Shown piece by piece: positions 14,923 through 22,774 of a stretch of DNA of 64,000 nt. The number at the start of each line of letters is the position of its first letter. Positions within the stretch are counted from its first letter, which is position 1. The DNA is from Xenophilus sp. AP218F. GTDB lineage: Bacteria > Pseudomonadota > Gammaproteobacteria > Burkholderiales > Chromobacteriaceae. The translations under genes were made by a program, and so were the position numbers. The notes under the pieces are model-generated. The model did not search any database. It saw only the letters and a list, made by a program, of their open reading frames with translations, and had not been told where the DNA came from. The DNA is taken from assembly GCA_002213445.1 (NCBI GenBank), contig NJIE01000006.1, positions 459 through 64,458 on the forward strand. The letters are read 5' to 3'.

Positions 14923-15603
14923 CTATTCTACCTTGGCAAGTTCGGCGCGCATGGCGTCGATGACGGTCTTGTAACAGGGCTGGCCGTAGACGGCGGAGCC
15001 GGCGACGAAGGTGTCGGCCCCGGCGGCGGCGATCGCCGCGATATTGTCCACCTTCACGCCGCCGTCCACTTCCAGCCAGATCTCGCCGCCGTGCCTGGCG
15101 GTGTATTCATCGATGCGCCGGCGGGCGGCGCGAATCTTCTCCAGCGCGTGCGGGATGAAGGACTGACCGCCGAAGCCGGGGTTGACCGACATGATCAGGA
15201 TCATGTCGAGCTTGTCCATCACGTGGTCAAGGTAGGAAAGCGGCGTGGCCGGGTTGAATACTAAGCCTGCCTTGCAGCCGGCGTCCTTGATCAGGCCCAA
15301 GGTGCGGTCGATATGCTCGGAGCCTTCCGGATGGAAGGTGATGATGTCGGCGCCGGCCTTGGCGAAGGCGGCGGCCAGCGCGTCCACCGGTTTGACCATC
15401 AGGTGCACGTCGATGGGCGCGGCGGCATGCGGGCGGATGGCTTGGCAGAACATCGGCCCCATGGTCAGGTTGGGGACGTAGTGATTGTCCATCACGTCGA
15501 AGTGGATGATGTCGGCGCCGGCGGCGACGACGTCGCTCACTTCCTGGCCAAGGCGGGCGAAATCGGCGGAGAGAATGCTGGGGGCGATACGGAATGTGCG
15601 CAT
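14923..15603 (-). CDS. rpe: Ribulose-phosphate 3-epimerase
   Basis: The 226-residue TIM-barrel enzyme interconverts D-ribulose 5-phosphate and D-xylulose 5-phosphate in the pentose phosphate pathway. Family motifs are [14 protein letters not shown] at the start, [17 protein letters not shown] (metal-binding His and catalytic Asp), [14 protein letters not shown] and EVDGGV (second catalytic Asp). The ATG at 15603 is chosen because the conserved [11 protein letters not shown] begins directly after it; the frame stays open upstream but that part has no similarity to the family. It is the first gene of the minus-strand operon and is divergent from apaG. Confidence 0.96.
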   Translation of the reverse strand: MRTFRIAPSILSADFARLGQEVSDVVAAGADIIHFDVMDNHYVPNLTMGPMFCQAIRPHAAAPIDVHLMVKPVDALAAAFAKAGADIITFHPEGSEHIDRTLGLIKDAGCKAGLVFNPATPLSYLDHVMDKLDMILIMSVNPGFGGQSFIPHALEKIRAARRRIDEYTARHGGEIWLEVDGGVKVDNIAAIAAAGADTFVAGSAVYGQPCYKTVIDAMRAELAKVE

Positions 15604-15709
15604 GACAGTACAGTTGCTGTATGAGGAAACCGGAATGGCTGGCATTCTACCGCGCCAAAAGCGGCTTGGCGGGATAAAATGAAGATCGACAGGAGCCAGG
15701 AGAGCCAAT

Positions 15710-16090
15710 ATGGCCGAAAAAACTTACCGGATGGAAGTGGAGGCGGAGCCTCGCTACATCGAGGAACAATCCAATATCGCCAACGACATTTACGTATTCG
15801 GCTACCGCATCCGCATCACCAACACCGGCACCGAACCGGCCCAGCTGGTCAGCCGCCACTGGATCATCGCCGACGCCAACCAGCAGGTGCAGGAAGTGCG
15901 CGGCATGGGCGTGGTGGGCGAGCAACCGCATCTGGAGCCGGGCGAATCGTTCGAATATACCAGCGCCACGCATCTGAAAACGCCGTACGGCTCCATGAAA
16001 GGCTGCTATCACCTGCAGGCCGACGACGGCAAGCGCTTCGAGGCGGAAATTCCCGAAATGACGCTGGTGGCCCCCCGCGTGCTGCACTGA
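15710..16090 (+). CDS. apaG: ApaG-domain protein
   Basis: The 126-residue protein is a single immunoglobulin-like ApaG domain. It carries [10 protein letters not shown] and [18 protein letters not shown], which are diagnostic of the family, followed by GSMKGCYHL. ApaG has been linked to metal (Co2+/Mg2+) and phosphate-related phenotypes, but its biochemical role remains unsettled. In many proteobacteria it lies beside ksgA/apaH; here it is divergent from rpe, an arrangement seen in beta-proteobacteria. Length is standard. Confidence 0.95.
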   Translation: MAEKTYRMEVEAEPRYIEEQSNIANDIYVFGYRIRITNTGTEPAQLVSRHWIIADANQQVQEVRGMGVVGEQPHLEPGESFEYTSATHLKTPYGSMKGCYHLQADDGKRFEAEIPEMTLVAPRVLH

Positions 16091-16233
16091 GCCTTCCCGG
16101 CCGGGCCTTCTTTCCCGCCTCGAGCGCGGCCGCCCCGCCGCCGCGCATCCGGCGATACCACCCCTAGGCGGTTGCCCGCGGCGGCGAAGCCATTTCGCCG
16201 CCTGGCAGCTTGCCGCAACAGGCAAACCCGAAT

Positions 16234-18021
16234 ATGCGATTTTCCCACAGCGGCCCCGCGCCGACTGACCGACACGACCTGCAAACCATCCAGACCCTGC
16301 TGCCGTATCTATGGAGCTTCAAGTGGCGCGTGCTGCTGGCGCTGGGCTGCATGGTGCTGGCCAAGGTGGCGGCGGTCACCGTGCCGCTTTACCTGAAAGA
16401 CATCGTCGATCAACTGTCGATGCCGGCCACCTTGCTCGCGGTGCCGGTGATGGCGCTGGTGGGCTATGGCTGCGCCCGGTTGCTCTCCGGCGTGCTGGGC
16501 GAGTTGCGCGACGCGATTTTCGCCCGCGTCATCCAGGGCGCGGTGCGCAGCGTGGCGCGCAATGTCTTCCAGCACCTGTTCAAGCTATCGCTGCGCTTCC
16601 ATCTGGAGCGCCACACCGGAGGCATGAGCCGCGACATCGAGCGCGGCACCAAAGGCATAGGCTTCCTGCTCAACTTCACCGTCTTCAACATCCTGCCCAC
16701 GCTGCTGGAAATCGGCATGGTGACGGCGATACTGCTGCATCGCTACTCCTGGCAGTTCGCGGTGGTGACGCTGACCACCATCCTGCTGTACATCGCCTTC
16801 ACGCTGATCGTCACCGAGTGGCGCACCGTCTACCGGCGCAGCATGAACGACCTGGACTCCAAGGCCAACTCCAAGGCTATCGACGCCTTGATCAATTACG
16901 AGACGGTGAAGTACTTCAACAACGAAGGCTACGAGTCGCGCCGCTACGACCAGAACCTGGCAGCCTGGGAAGCCTCCGCGATCAAGAACCAGGTCTCGCT
17001 GTCGCTGCTCAACGCCGGGCAGGCCGTCATCATCGCCAGCGGCGTCACGCTGGTGATGGTGCTGGCCGCGCGCGACGTGACGCGGCACCAGATGACGGTG
17101 GGCGACGTGGTGCTGGTGGCCACCTTCATCACCCAGCTGTACGCGCCGCTCAACTTCCTGGGCTTCGTCTATCGCGAAATCAAGCATTCGCTGGCCGACA
17201 TCGAGCGCATGTTCAAGCTGCTCAACATTCATCAGGAAGTGGCAGACCAGCCGGACGCCAGGCCGCTGGACAGCCGTCGCGCGGCGGTGCGCTTCGAGGA
17301 CGTGGAGTTCGGCTACGACGCCAATCGCGGCATCCTCAAGCGCGTCAGCTTCGAGATTCCCGCCGGGCACACACTGGCGGTGGTGGGCGCCAGCGGCGCG
17401 GGCAAGTCGACCCTGGCTCGCTTGTTGTTCCGTTTCTACGACGTGAATCAGGGCCGAATCAGCATCAACGGGCAGGATATCCGCGAGTTGAGCCAGGATT
17501 CGCTGCGCGCCCACATCGGCATCGTGCCGCAGGACACGGTGCTGTTCAACGACAGCATCTACTACAACATCGCCTATGGCAGCCCCGGGGCGAGCCGCGA
17601 GGAAGTGATGGACGCGGCGCGCTCCGCCCACATCCATGACTTCGTGATGAGCCTCCCGGACGGTTACGACACCCAGGTGGGCGAGCGCGGCCTCAAGCTG
17701 TCTGGCGGGGAGAAGCAACGGGTGGCGATTGCGCGCACCATCCTGAAAAACCCGCCGATCCTGATTTTCGACGAGGCGACCAGCGCGCTGGACTCGCGCA
17801 CCGAAAAGGCCATCCAGCGCGAGCTGGCGGCCATCGCCGCCGATCGCACCACGCTGATCATCGCCCACCGCCTGTCGACGGTGGTCGACGCGCACCAGAT
17901 CGCGGTGATGGAGCAGGGGCGGGTGATCGAGCAAGGCACGCATCAGCAATTGCTGGCCCTGGGCGGCCGCTATGCCGAGATGTGGCGCTTGCAGCAAGAG
18001 GGCGAGGCGCTGGCGGAGTAA
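16234..18021 (+). CDS. ATM1/HMT1-type ABC exporter (membrane and ATPase domains fused)
   Basis: The 595-residue half-transporter has an N-terminal six-helix membrane domain (about 20-320) and a C-terminal ATPase. The membrane domain contains KANSKAIDALINYETVKYFN, the hallmark of the ABCB7/ATM1/HMT1 group that exports glutathione-linked or Fe-S related thiol compounds and heavy metals. ATPase motifs are complete: Walker A GASGAGKST, signature LSGGEKQRVAIAR, Walker B ILIFDEATSALD and switch His IIAHRLST. It should work as a homodimer in the inner membrane. Neither the ATG at 16234 nor an upstream TTG at 16210 has a good Shine-Dalgarno, so the start is uncertain by eight residues. Confidence 0.9.
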   Translation: MRFSHSGPAPTDRHDLQTIQTLLPYLWSFKWRVLLALGCMVLAKVAAVTVPLYLKDIVDQLSMPATLLAVPVMALVGYGCARLLSGVLGELRDAIFARVIQGAVRSVARNVFQHLFKLSLRFHLERHTGGMSRDIERGTKGIGFLLNFTVFNILPTLLEIGMVTAILLHRYSWQFAVVTLTTILLYIAFTLIVTEWRTVYRRSMNDLDSKANSKAIDALINYETVKYFNNEGYESRRYDQNLAAWEASAIKNQVSLSLLNAGQAVIIASGVTLVMVLAARDVTRHQMTVGDVVLVATFITQLYAPLNFLGFVYREIKHSLADIERMFKLLNIHQEVADQPDARPLDSRRAAVRFEDVEFGYDANRGILKRVSFEIPAGHTLAVVGASGAGKSTLARLLFRFYDVNQGRISINGQDIRELSQDSLRAHIGIVPQDTVLFNDSIYYNIAYGSPGASREEVMDAARSAHIHDFVMSLPDGYDTQVGERGLKLSGGEKQRVAIARTILKNPPILIFDEATSALDSRTEKAIQRELAAIAADRTTLIIAHRLSTVVDAHQIAVMEQGRVIEQGTHQQLLALGGRYAEMWRLQQEGEALAE

Positions 18022-18041
18022 ACCGGGGGCGATCGATGCGC

Positions 18042-18071
18042 AAAACGGCAACGCCCAGACGTTGCCGTTTT
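18042..18071. terminator. Bidirectional terminator between convergent genes
   Basis: AAAACGGCAACG (18042-18053) pairs exactly with CGTTGCCGTTTT (18060-18071) around a 6-nt loop. A and T runs at the two ends let it stop both the ABC exporter transcript and the opposing hypothetical gene. Confidence 0.88.
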
Positions 18072-18091
18072 GATTGCTTGCCGCAGGCGGC

Positions 18092-18496
18092 TCAGGCGGT
18101 TTTGCCGCCGCGCTTGATTTCCTGGAAGGCGGCGATCGCGGCGTCGCCGGCGGCCAGCGCCGCGCGCAGCGCTTCGGCGGAGGCAAGGTCAGCAAAGGCC
18201 AGCTCCGGGTCCAGCGCTTGCAAGGCGCGCCGGGCGCTCTGGCAGACGTCGGCTGCGGCGGTGAAGTCCGCCGGGCTTAATACCTTGCCGTTGCGCAAGC
18301 GGCGGAAATAGGCGCGGGTGGTGTTGGCGTACTGGCTGGCGCGCTCGCTGGCGGCCAATTGACCCGCGTCTTCCAGCTGCGTCAGGCACTCCATCAGCAC
18401 GCGGCTGGCGGCCTCGGCTTGCTGGTAGCGTTGTTCCTGCGCGCGTTTGGCTTGCTGGCCGGGTTTGCTGCTGCTTTTCTTTTTGTGGTCGGCCAT
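18092..18496 (-). CDS. Hypothetical lysine-rich-headed helical protein
   Basis: I do not recognise this 134-residue protein. The first 20 residues are lysine/serine/glutamine-rich (MADHKKKSSSKPGQQAKRAQ), suggesting nucleic-acid binding or a flexible tail. The rest is predicted helical, with many Ala, Leu and Glu. No signal peptide or membrane segment is visible. It is followed by a bidirectional terminator and lies 44 bp downstream of the phosphatase gene in the same direction, so the two may be co-transcribed. Confidence 0.72.
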   Translation of the reverse strand: MADHKKKSSSKPGQQAKRAQEQRYQQAEAASRVLMECLTQLEDAGQLAASERASQYANTTRAYFRRLRNGKVLSPADFTAAADVCQSARRALQALDPELAFADLASAEALRAALAAGDAAIAAFQEIKRGGKTA

Positions 18497-18539
18497 GGGC
18501 GATTCCTCAAGGTGGGGGGGGCGAATTCTAGCGGCAATG

Positions 18540-19262
18540 TCAGTGCAATTGGAAGTGGGCGAGGGGGGCTGCCGCTGACGGCAGCGAGACTTCGACGAAA
18601 TCGTTCAGGCAAAACAGGGTGAGTTTGTCGCCGTAAACCGCGCCGGTATCCAGATACATCACGTTGTCTATCAACCGCGCCGCGGTTTGCGGCGTATGGC
18701 CAACCAGCAGCAAATCCACGCCGCGCACCACGCCCGCGCCGCCGTGATGGGCGCGTTCGCGCGACCACAGCACGAAGCGGCGCTCCTCGTCGCTCAGCGC
18801 GCCGCTCTCCAGTTTGGCCGCCAGCGCGTCCCAGTCGTTATCCGGGCAGTCGCCATGCACGATGCCGGCGCGGCCGCATTCCAGTTCGATCTGGATGGCC
18901 AGGGGCAGGGCGTCGAAGGCGGCGTCGATGGCGGCCCGATTGGCCGGCGTTTGTTCTGTCAGCCACGCGCCGCCGTTGCGCAGGTGCCGTTCCAGCGATT
19001 CCTGCGGCTGGCGCAACGCGTCCAGCGCCATCTGCTCGTGGTTGCCGCGCACGGCGAAGAACCAGGGTTCGGATAACCAGTTCAGCGCGGCGGGGCTGTC
19101 TTCGCCGCGGTCCACCAGATCGCCAACCGAAAACAGCCGGTCGCAGTCCGGATCGAAGGCGATGATCTCCAGCAGGCGGCTCATTTGCTTGAAGCAGCCG
19201 TGGACATCGCCGACCACCCAGTCGCGGCCGGCAAGATTGCGCTCCAGTTTCCTGATCATCAT
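18540..19262 (-). CDS. Serine/threonine phosphatase-like metallophosphoesterase (PrpA/PrpB type)
   Basis: The 240-residue protein has every metallophosphoesterase motif in order: GDVHG, GDLVDRG, GNHE, VHGDCP and GHTP, which bind a dinuclear metal centre. The size and the WVVGDVHGCFKQM opening place it with the bacterial PrpA/PrpB (lambda phosphatase-like) group, which can dephosphorylate phosphoproteins or small phosphate esters. The substrate is unknown. Methionines at residues 1 and 2 are both possible starts. It precedes the lysine-rich hypothetical gene in the same direction. Confidence 0.88.
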   Translation of the reverse strand: MMIRKLERNLAGRDWVVGDVHGCFKQMSRLLEIIAFDPDCDRLFSVGDLVDRGEDSPAALNWLSEPWFFAVRGNHEQMALDALRQPQESLERHLRNGGAWLTEQTPANRAAIDAAFDALPLAIQIELECGRAGIVHGDCPDNDWDALAAKLESGALSDEERRFVLWSRERAHHGGAGVVRGVDLLLVGHTPQTAARLIDNVMYLDTGAVYGDKLTLFCLNDFVEVSLPSAAAPLAHFQLH

Positions 19263-19340
19263 GGCGGGAGGAGAAAGAGTGGGCGAGAGCCTGCGCGGCC
19301 TCGCGATCCTCTCATCATAACGCGGCGCGCGGGCGGACGG

Positions 19341-19994
19341 TTAGCCGGCCAGCCACTCCTGGCAGAATGTGTCGCGGAACTGGCGCAGCCATGCCACGCG
19401 CTGTTCAGCCAGGACGCGGCCGGCTTCGGTTTGCATCATCGCCGGCAGCTTGGCCAGCTTGACTTCGATGTGGTCCAGCGACCAGGCCCGGTCGTCCAGA
19501 TCGCGAGCCAGCCCCAGCGGGTCTAGCGGATGCGCCAGGCCCGATCCCATGCGGCCGGCGGTGTAGAACATGCGCGCCAGGCCGATGGCCCCCAGGGCAT
19601 CCATGCGATCGGCGTCCTGCACGATCCGAGCTTCCAGCGTTTGCGGCGGAATGGCTGCGGAAAAGCTGTGCGCCTCGATGGCGTGGGCCAGATTGTCCAG
19701 CCTGTCGGCGGGGAAGTCCGTCGCGCTCAAGAGCCGGCGCGCCAGTTGCGCAGCCTGGCGCGAGGCCAGGTGGCGGTCAGGGTGGTTCTTGGGCAGGTTG
19801 ACCAGGTCGTGCAGATAGCAGCCGGCCATCACCACCAGCGCGTCGGCTTGCGGGTAATGAACCAGCAACTGGCGGGCGCTGGCCCAGACGCGGTTCAGGT
19901 GGCTGAGGTCGTGCGCGCCGTCGTCGCAGGCGGGCTGCCTCTCCAGAAGTTCGATCAGTTGTTGTTGCCAGTGTTGCAGTTCTTGGGTGTTCAT
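19341..19994 (-). CDS. HD-domain phosphohydrolase
   Basis: The 217-residue protein carries the HD superfamily metal-binding set: HDLSHLNRVW (first His), GCYLHDLV (HD pair) and IVQDADRMDALG (final Asp). This pattern matches the YedJ-like stand-alone HD hydrolases, thought to act on nucleotides or other phosphate esters. The ATG at 19994 is selected because it precedes the first helix of the HD fold (MNTQELQHW); the open frame upstream is non-homologous. It is separated from neighbours by 78 bp and 242 bp and looks monocistronic. Confidence 0.87.
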   Translation of the reverse strand: MNTQELQHWQQQLIELLERQPACDDGAHDLSHLNRVWASARQLLVHYPQADALVVMAGCYLHDLVNLPKNHPDRHLASRQAAQLARRLLSATDFPADRLDNLAHAIEAHSFSAAIPPQTLEARIVQDADRMDALGAIGLARMFYTAGRMGSGLAHPLDPLGLARDLDDRAWSLDHIEVKLAKLPAMMQTEAGRVLAEQRVAWLRQFRDTFCQEWLAG

Positions 19995-20192
19995 ATTGCG
20001 GCTGATTTGAGCGGGGCTCGCCGTTGGGCGGGCGGGGTGGTTGGCGGAGAGCGCGTATCGACAGCAAGAGCCGAGCGAGCGGCGGGCGCGCGTTGGCGGA
20101 GCAGCCGGCGCGGCTGCGGGAATTGTACCAGCAGGCAGTCCAAACCCGCAGCATTTCCCATCGCGACAACACGCGCCGCGCGCCGTAACAAT

Positions 20193-20218
20193 AAAAAAAA
20201 TCGCCCCGAAGGGCGATT
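20193..20218 (-). terminator. Terminator of the Bax-inhibitor-1 gene
   Basis: Read on the minus strand, AATCGCCC-TTCG-GGGCGATT forms a short stem with a stable UUCG tetraloop, followed by a long T run. It lies about 18 bp after the stop codon of the gene at 20237. Confidence 0.9.
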
Positions 20219-20236
20219 GGATTGGAGCGCAAAGCC

Positions 20237-20926
20237 TTAGTCGCGGTTGCCGCCAAAGGCCAGCAGCAGTTGCAACAAGCTGGTGAACAGGTTGTAGATG
20301 CTGATGTAGATCGACAGCGCCGCCGAGATGTAGCTGGTTTCGCCGCCGTCCACCACCACCTTGACCTGCCACAGGATCATCAGCGAGCTGAACAGGGCGA
20401 TAGCCGCGGACAGCATCAGCTGGAAGGCCGGCAGTTGCAGGAAGATGTTGGCGATGATGGCCACGATCAGCACGATGGCGCCAACCGACAGGAAATTGCC
20501 AAGGCCGGTCATGTCGCGCTTGGTGGTGGTGGCGATGCCTGCCATCACGAAGAACACAACCGAAGTCGCCGCGCCTGCGGCCATGATCAGCTGGCCGCCG
20601 TTGGAAAACTTGAGCGCGAATTGCAGCAAGGGCCCCAGCAGCACGCCCATCAGGAAGGTAAAGCCCAGCATCAGGAAGACGCCGGCCGAGCTGTAGCGGT
20701 TTTTCTCGATGGCGAAAACCAGACCGTAAAACACGGCCATGATGGCCAGCATGCCGACAATCGGGCTGGCGGCCAGGAAAGCGAAGCTCATATTGGTGCC
20801 GACGAGCGCTCCCATGACGGTCGGGATCATCGACAAGCCCAAGAGGCCATAAGTGTTGCGTAGAACCTTATGGCGTACGTCGGCCATCGTGGTCGATTGA
20901 TAGGCCGTTTGAAGGTTCGGGTGCAT
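20237..20926 (-). CDS. Bax inhibitor-1 / YccA family membrane protein
   Basis: The 229-residue protein has seven hydrophobic segments and an overall layout typical of the BI-1 (UPF0005) family, including VLRNTYGLLGLSM after the first polar stretch and SYISAALSIYISIYNLFTSLLQLL near the C-terminus. E. coli YccA interacts with the FtsH protease, and BI-1 homologues conduct Ca2+ in a pH-dependent manner. The ATG at 20926 has an AGGAG sequence 9 nt upstream, which rules out the longer in-frame start at 21040. The gene is monocistronic with a strong terminator. Confidence 0.92.
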   Translation of the reverse strand: MHPNLQTAYQSTTMADVRHKVLRNTYGLLGLSMIPTVMGALVGTNMSFAFLAASPIVGMLAIMAVFYGLVFAIEKNRYSSAGVFLMLGFTFLMGVLLGPLLQFALKFSNGGQLIMAAGAATSVVFFVMAGIATTTKRDMTGLGNFLSVGAIVLIVAIIANIFLQLPAFQLMLSAAIALFSSLMILWQVKVVVDGGETSYISAALSIYISIYNLFTSLLQLLLAFGGNRD

Positions 20927-21040
20927 AACGTGCTTCTCCTTAATCTTATGTTGGGTGTTCTGGAACGGGTGCGGCTTCGGGATGGAATTGTAAGCACAGA
21001 GACCATGCCCAGGGAAATAAGTTTCCGGGAGGAAACACAC

Positions 21041-21069
21041 TTGTCTTGCTAGTTTCCTTAGGTTATTAT
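21041..21069 (+). promoter_or_regulatory. Sigma-70 promoter of tRNA-Leu
   Basis: TTGTCT (21041-21046) and TATTAT (21064-21069) are separated by exactly 17 bp. The GC-rich discriminator CGCGCC that follows is typical of growth-rate-controlled stable-RNA promoters. The tRNA begins 53 bp downstream. Confidence 0.65.
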
Positions 21070-21122
21070 TCGCGCCTCTTCAAGAAATGCGGGCGCCTGG
21101 CGGCGTTTGCAAGTCCCGAAGC

Positions 21123-21207
21123 GCGAGAGTGGCGGAATTGGTAGACGCACTGGATTTAGGTTCCAGCGCCGCAAGGCGTGAGAGTTCGAGTCTCTCCTTT
21201 CGCACCA
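21123..21207 (+). tRNA. tRNA-Leu (anticodon UAG)
   Basis: An 85-nt class II tRNA with an encoded CCA end. The acceptor stem GCGAGAG pairs with CTTTCGC, the D-loop region contains GGTAGACGC, the anticodon stem is CTGGA/TCCAG around TTTAGGT (anticodon TAG), a long variable arm follows, and the T-arm is GAGAGTTCGAGTCTCTC. It reads CUN leucine codons. Its 3' end is followed by remnants of integrative DNA, so it is a probable former attachment site. Confidence 0.96.
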
Positions 21208-21364
21208 TCTAGATTTTTCTCAGTAGTCCTCAAATACCAGCAAACTCATACGCAGCCAGGGTTTCAGGCTCACTAGCACGGCTCTGGCAACGTCACTTCA
21301 AACACCAGAAAACACCGTTATACGCTATCATTTACCCCATCAGTGTCCCACTAACTGTCCCACG

Positions 21365-21454
21365 ATGGCCACATTTGAAAAGCGCGAACAGGGTTAGTGC
21401 GTAAAGGTTCGCAAGTCCGATGTCTCCAAGAGTGCAACCTTCAGAACCAAAGCT
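21365..21454 (+). pseudogene. N-terminal remnant of a tyrosine-recombinase integrase
   Basis: An ATG at 21365 reads MATFEKREQG, then a TAG stop, then continues in frame as VKVRKSDVSKSATFRTKA. This resembles the arm-type DNA-binding start of phage/ICE integrases (a MATIxKR... opening with ...KTFxTKAEA further on). The frame carries an internal stop and loses similarity after about 30 codons, where it meets the toxin-like stub. Its position 158 bp after the 3' end of tRNA-Leu is where an integrase gene would sit after tRNA-targeted insertion. No catalytic domain remains. Confidence 0.6.
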
Positions 21455-21533
21455 CAGCGGCAAAGGCTCCCCGCACAAGGGCGGCCACTACAAGAACAAG
21501 GCGACGAACGACCATTACCGCAAGCATCATTGA
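21420..21533 (+). pseudogene. C-terminal stub resembling a polymorphic toxin tail
   Basis: A short frame from ATG 21420 to TGA 21531-21533 ends with GKGSPHKGGHYKNKATNDHY and then RKHH. The His/Lys/Gly-rich PHKGGHYK pattern is like the extreme C-termini of secreted polymorphic (CdiA/Rhs-type) toxins, which are often displaced as orphan C-terminal modules. The first residues come from the overlapping integrase remnant, so the junction (about 21450-21465) looks like a recombination point. There is no full toxin domain, so no activity is expected. The toxin reading is inference from the motif and from the gene that follows. Confidence 0.4.
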
Positions 21534-21583
21534 GTGGCGCAGCCGGTAAGTCACAGCGCGGCAATCGACGGAGGAACGGCCCG

Positions 21584-22057
21584 GTGGGAAAGAAAACGCA
21601 CCACTTCAGTTTGGTTCGAGTGGAGGCGAAGGGCTCTGCAAGCGGGGCTTGCCATGCCTTGCGGCTTCGGGGGCGAAATACGGGTTTCTTGGGCGAATAC
21701 GAAGCAATCAGGGCGCAGTATTGGCTAGATAATTGCCGCCGGTATCTTGTCGTTTTGGAAAACGCCCCTTGGGAAGGCGTGAACTACAAATTCCTCTTGC
21801 TGGATGCGGGCGGCGAGGTTGTTGACTCTATGCACCTTTACTACGCTAGCGATGAGAAGTTTTCATTCATGATGAATGAGAGGTTCTGTGATGGTGCATT
21901 CCATTTTAGGAAGGACGGGAGGCGATACCTGCTAAGAATCGACCCAAAAGGACGACTGCGGTATGCCGTGCAAGACCTACGACGTAGGAACTTGATCGAC
22001 TTCATGAAGCCGCGGAAATTTCTATCGCTTTCCGTTCTGCGAGAGAGTATCGCTTAG
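21584..22057 (+). CDS. Possible orphan immunity protein (no recognised family)
   Basis: I do not recognise a family. A GTG at 21584 with GGAGG 8 nt upstream opens a 157-residue frame; the frame is also open back to a TTG at 21530 that overlaps the toxin-like stub's stop. The protein looks beta-rich, with alternating strands (RYLVVLENAP, NYKFLLLDAGGEVVDSM, RYLLRIDPKGRLRYAV), no signal peptide and no membrane segment. Its size and place directly after the toxin-like tail fit a cognate immunity gene. Its GC content is visibly lower than that of neighbours, which supports acquisition. The N-terminal 30-40 residues look low-complexity and may have been rebuilt by recombination. Confidence 0.5.
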   Translation: MGKKTHHFSLVRVEAKGSASGACHALRLRGRNTGFLGEYEAIRAQYWLDNCRRYLVVLENAPWEGVNYKFLLLDAGGEVVDSMHLYYASDEKFSFMMNERFCDGAFHFRKDGRRYLLRIDPKGRLRYAVQDLRRRNLIDFMKPRKFLSLSVLRESIA

Positions 22058-22774
22058 TGATGCAGCAAATACTTGAAGCCCTGCAGAGGAGGCCACAGCA
22101 GCGCCGCGTATGCCAATCTTCGAATCCAAGATTTGACATAATATAGATTATGCGAACTTATGGAATGGCTGCGCGCCTGCTCAATGCCCCACGCTGTTGG
22201 TCAATTGCATCACGGCCCCGCCGCGCGCTTGTACTTTGGTACAGGTGGATATCGACCTCAAGGCTTCCCGCGCAAGGCGCGCCGGCGCGGTTGGACCTGC
22301 GTTTCCCTGAGAGTGTGACTGGCAATGACTGTTCAAGACAGTTTGCACTTTTTAAAGCGCAGGCGAGTTATCAGTATCGATTTTGGAAAGATTCGCCAAT
22401 CGGGCGAAATCGCGCGCTTGCAGAACATGGAATCTAGCTCCAGGCGCCAGCGCGCAGGCGCTTTTCAAATGCAGGCCACAGGATGCAGATGATCTCGCGC
22501 GCGTCGCTCCTGACGCGCCGGCGCTAGCGCAAGCGGCCTATACATTCTGTTTACATTTTGTGATCGCGCTGTGCTGGGCCGGCTTTGCTGTTCTCGCACA
22601 TCAAAGCCGATTGTCATGTCATGGCATTGGCTTTAATCATGATTCATCGCTTACCTGCGATAGCGCTCCCGCACCGGGGCGCGGATCCGGATGAAGGCTG
22701 CCGCCAGAGCCAGCCCGTCCGTCGAGGCCGTCATCCACGCGGCTTCATTTTCTTGTTCTCAAAGGAGAGGTTGA
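22058..22774. other. Long gene-poor stretch of mixed composition
   Basis: About 717 bp without a convincing gene. It alternates AT-rich blocks (22120-22165, 22320-22400, 22545-22660) with GC-rich ones and has no coding-like codon use on either strand. A consensus TTGACA at 22133-22138 has only a weak -10 (ACTTAT at 22156-22161). The final 30 bp hold the AAGGAGAG ribosome-binding site of the S53 peptidase. It is probably residual foreign DNA from the tRNA-Leu insertion plus the peptidase promoter region. Confidence 0.6.

Noticed and set aside
22133-22161. TTGACA with a weak -10 element
   Set aside because: The -35 is perfect but the -10 (ACTTAT) is poor and no gene follows within 600 bp that clearly uses it.
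22325-22492. 55-codon frame MTVQDSLHFLKRRRVISIDF... in the gene-poor stretch
   Set aside because: No ribosome-binding site, no known family, mixed codon use; cannot be distinguished from chance.
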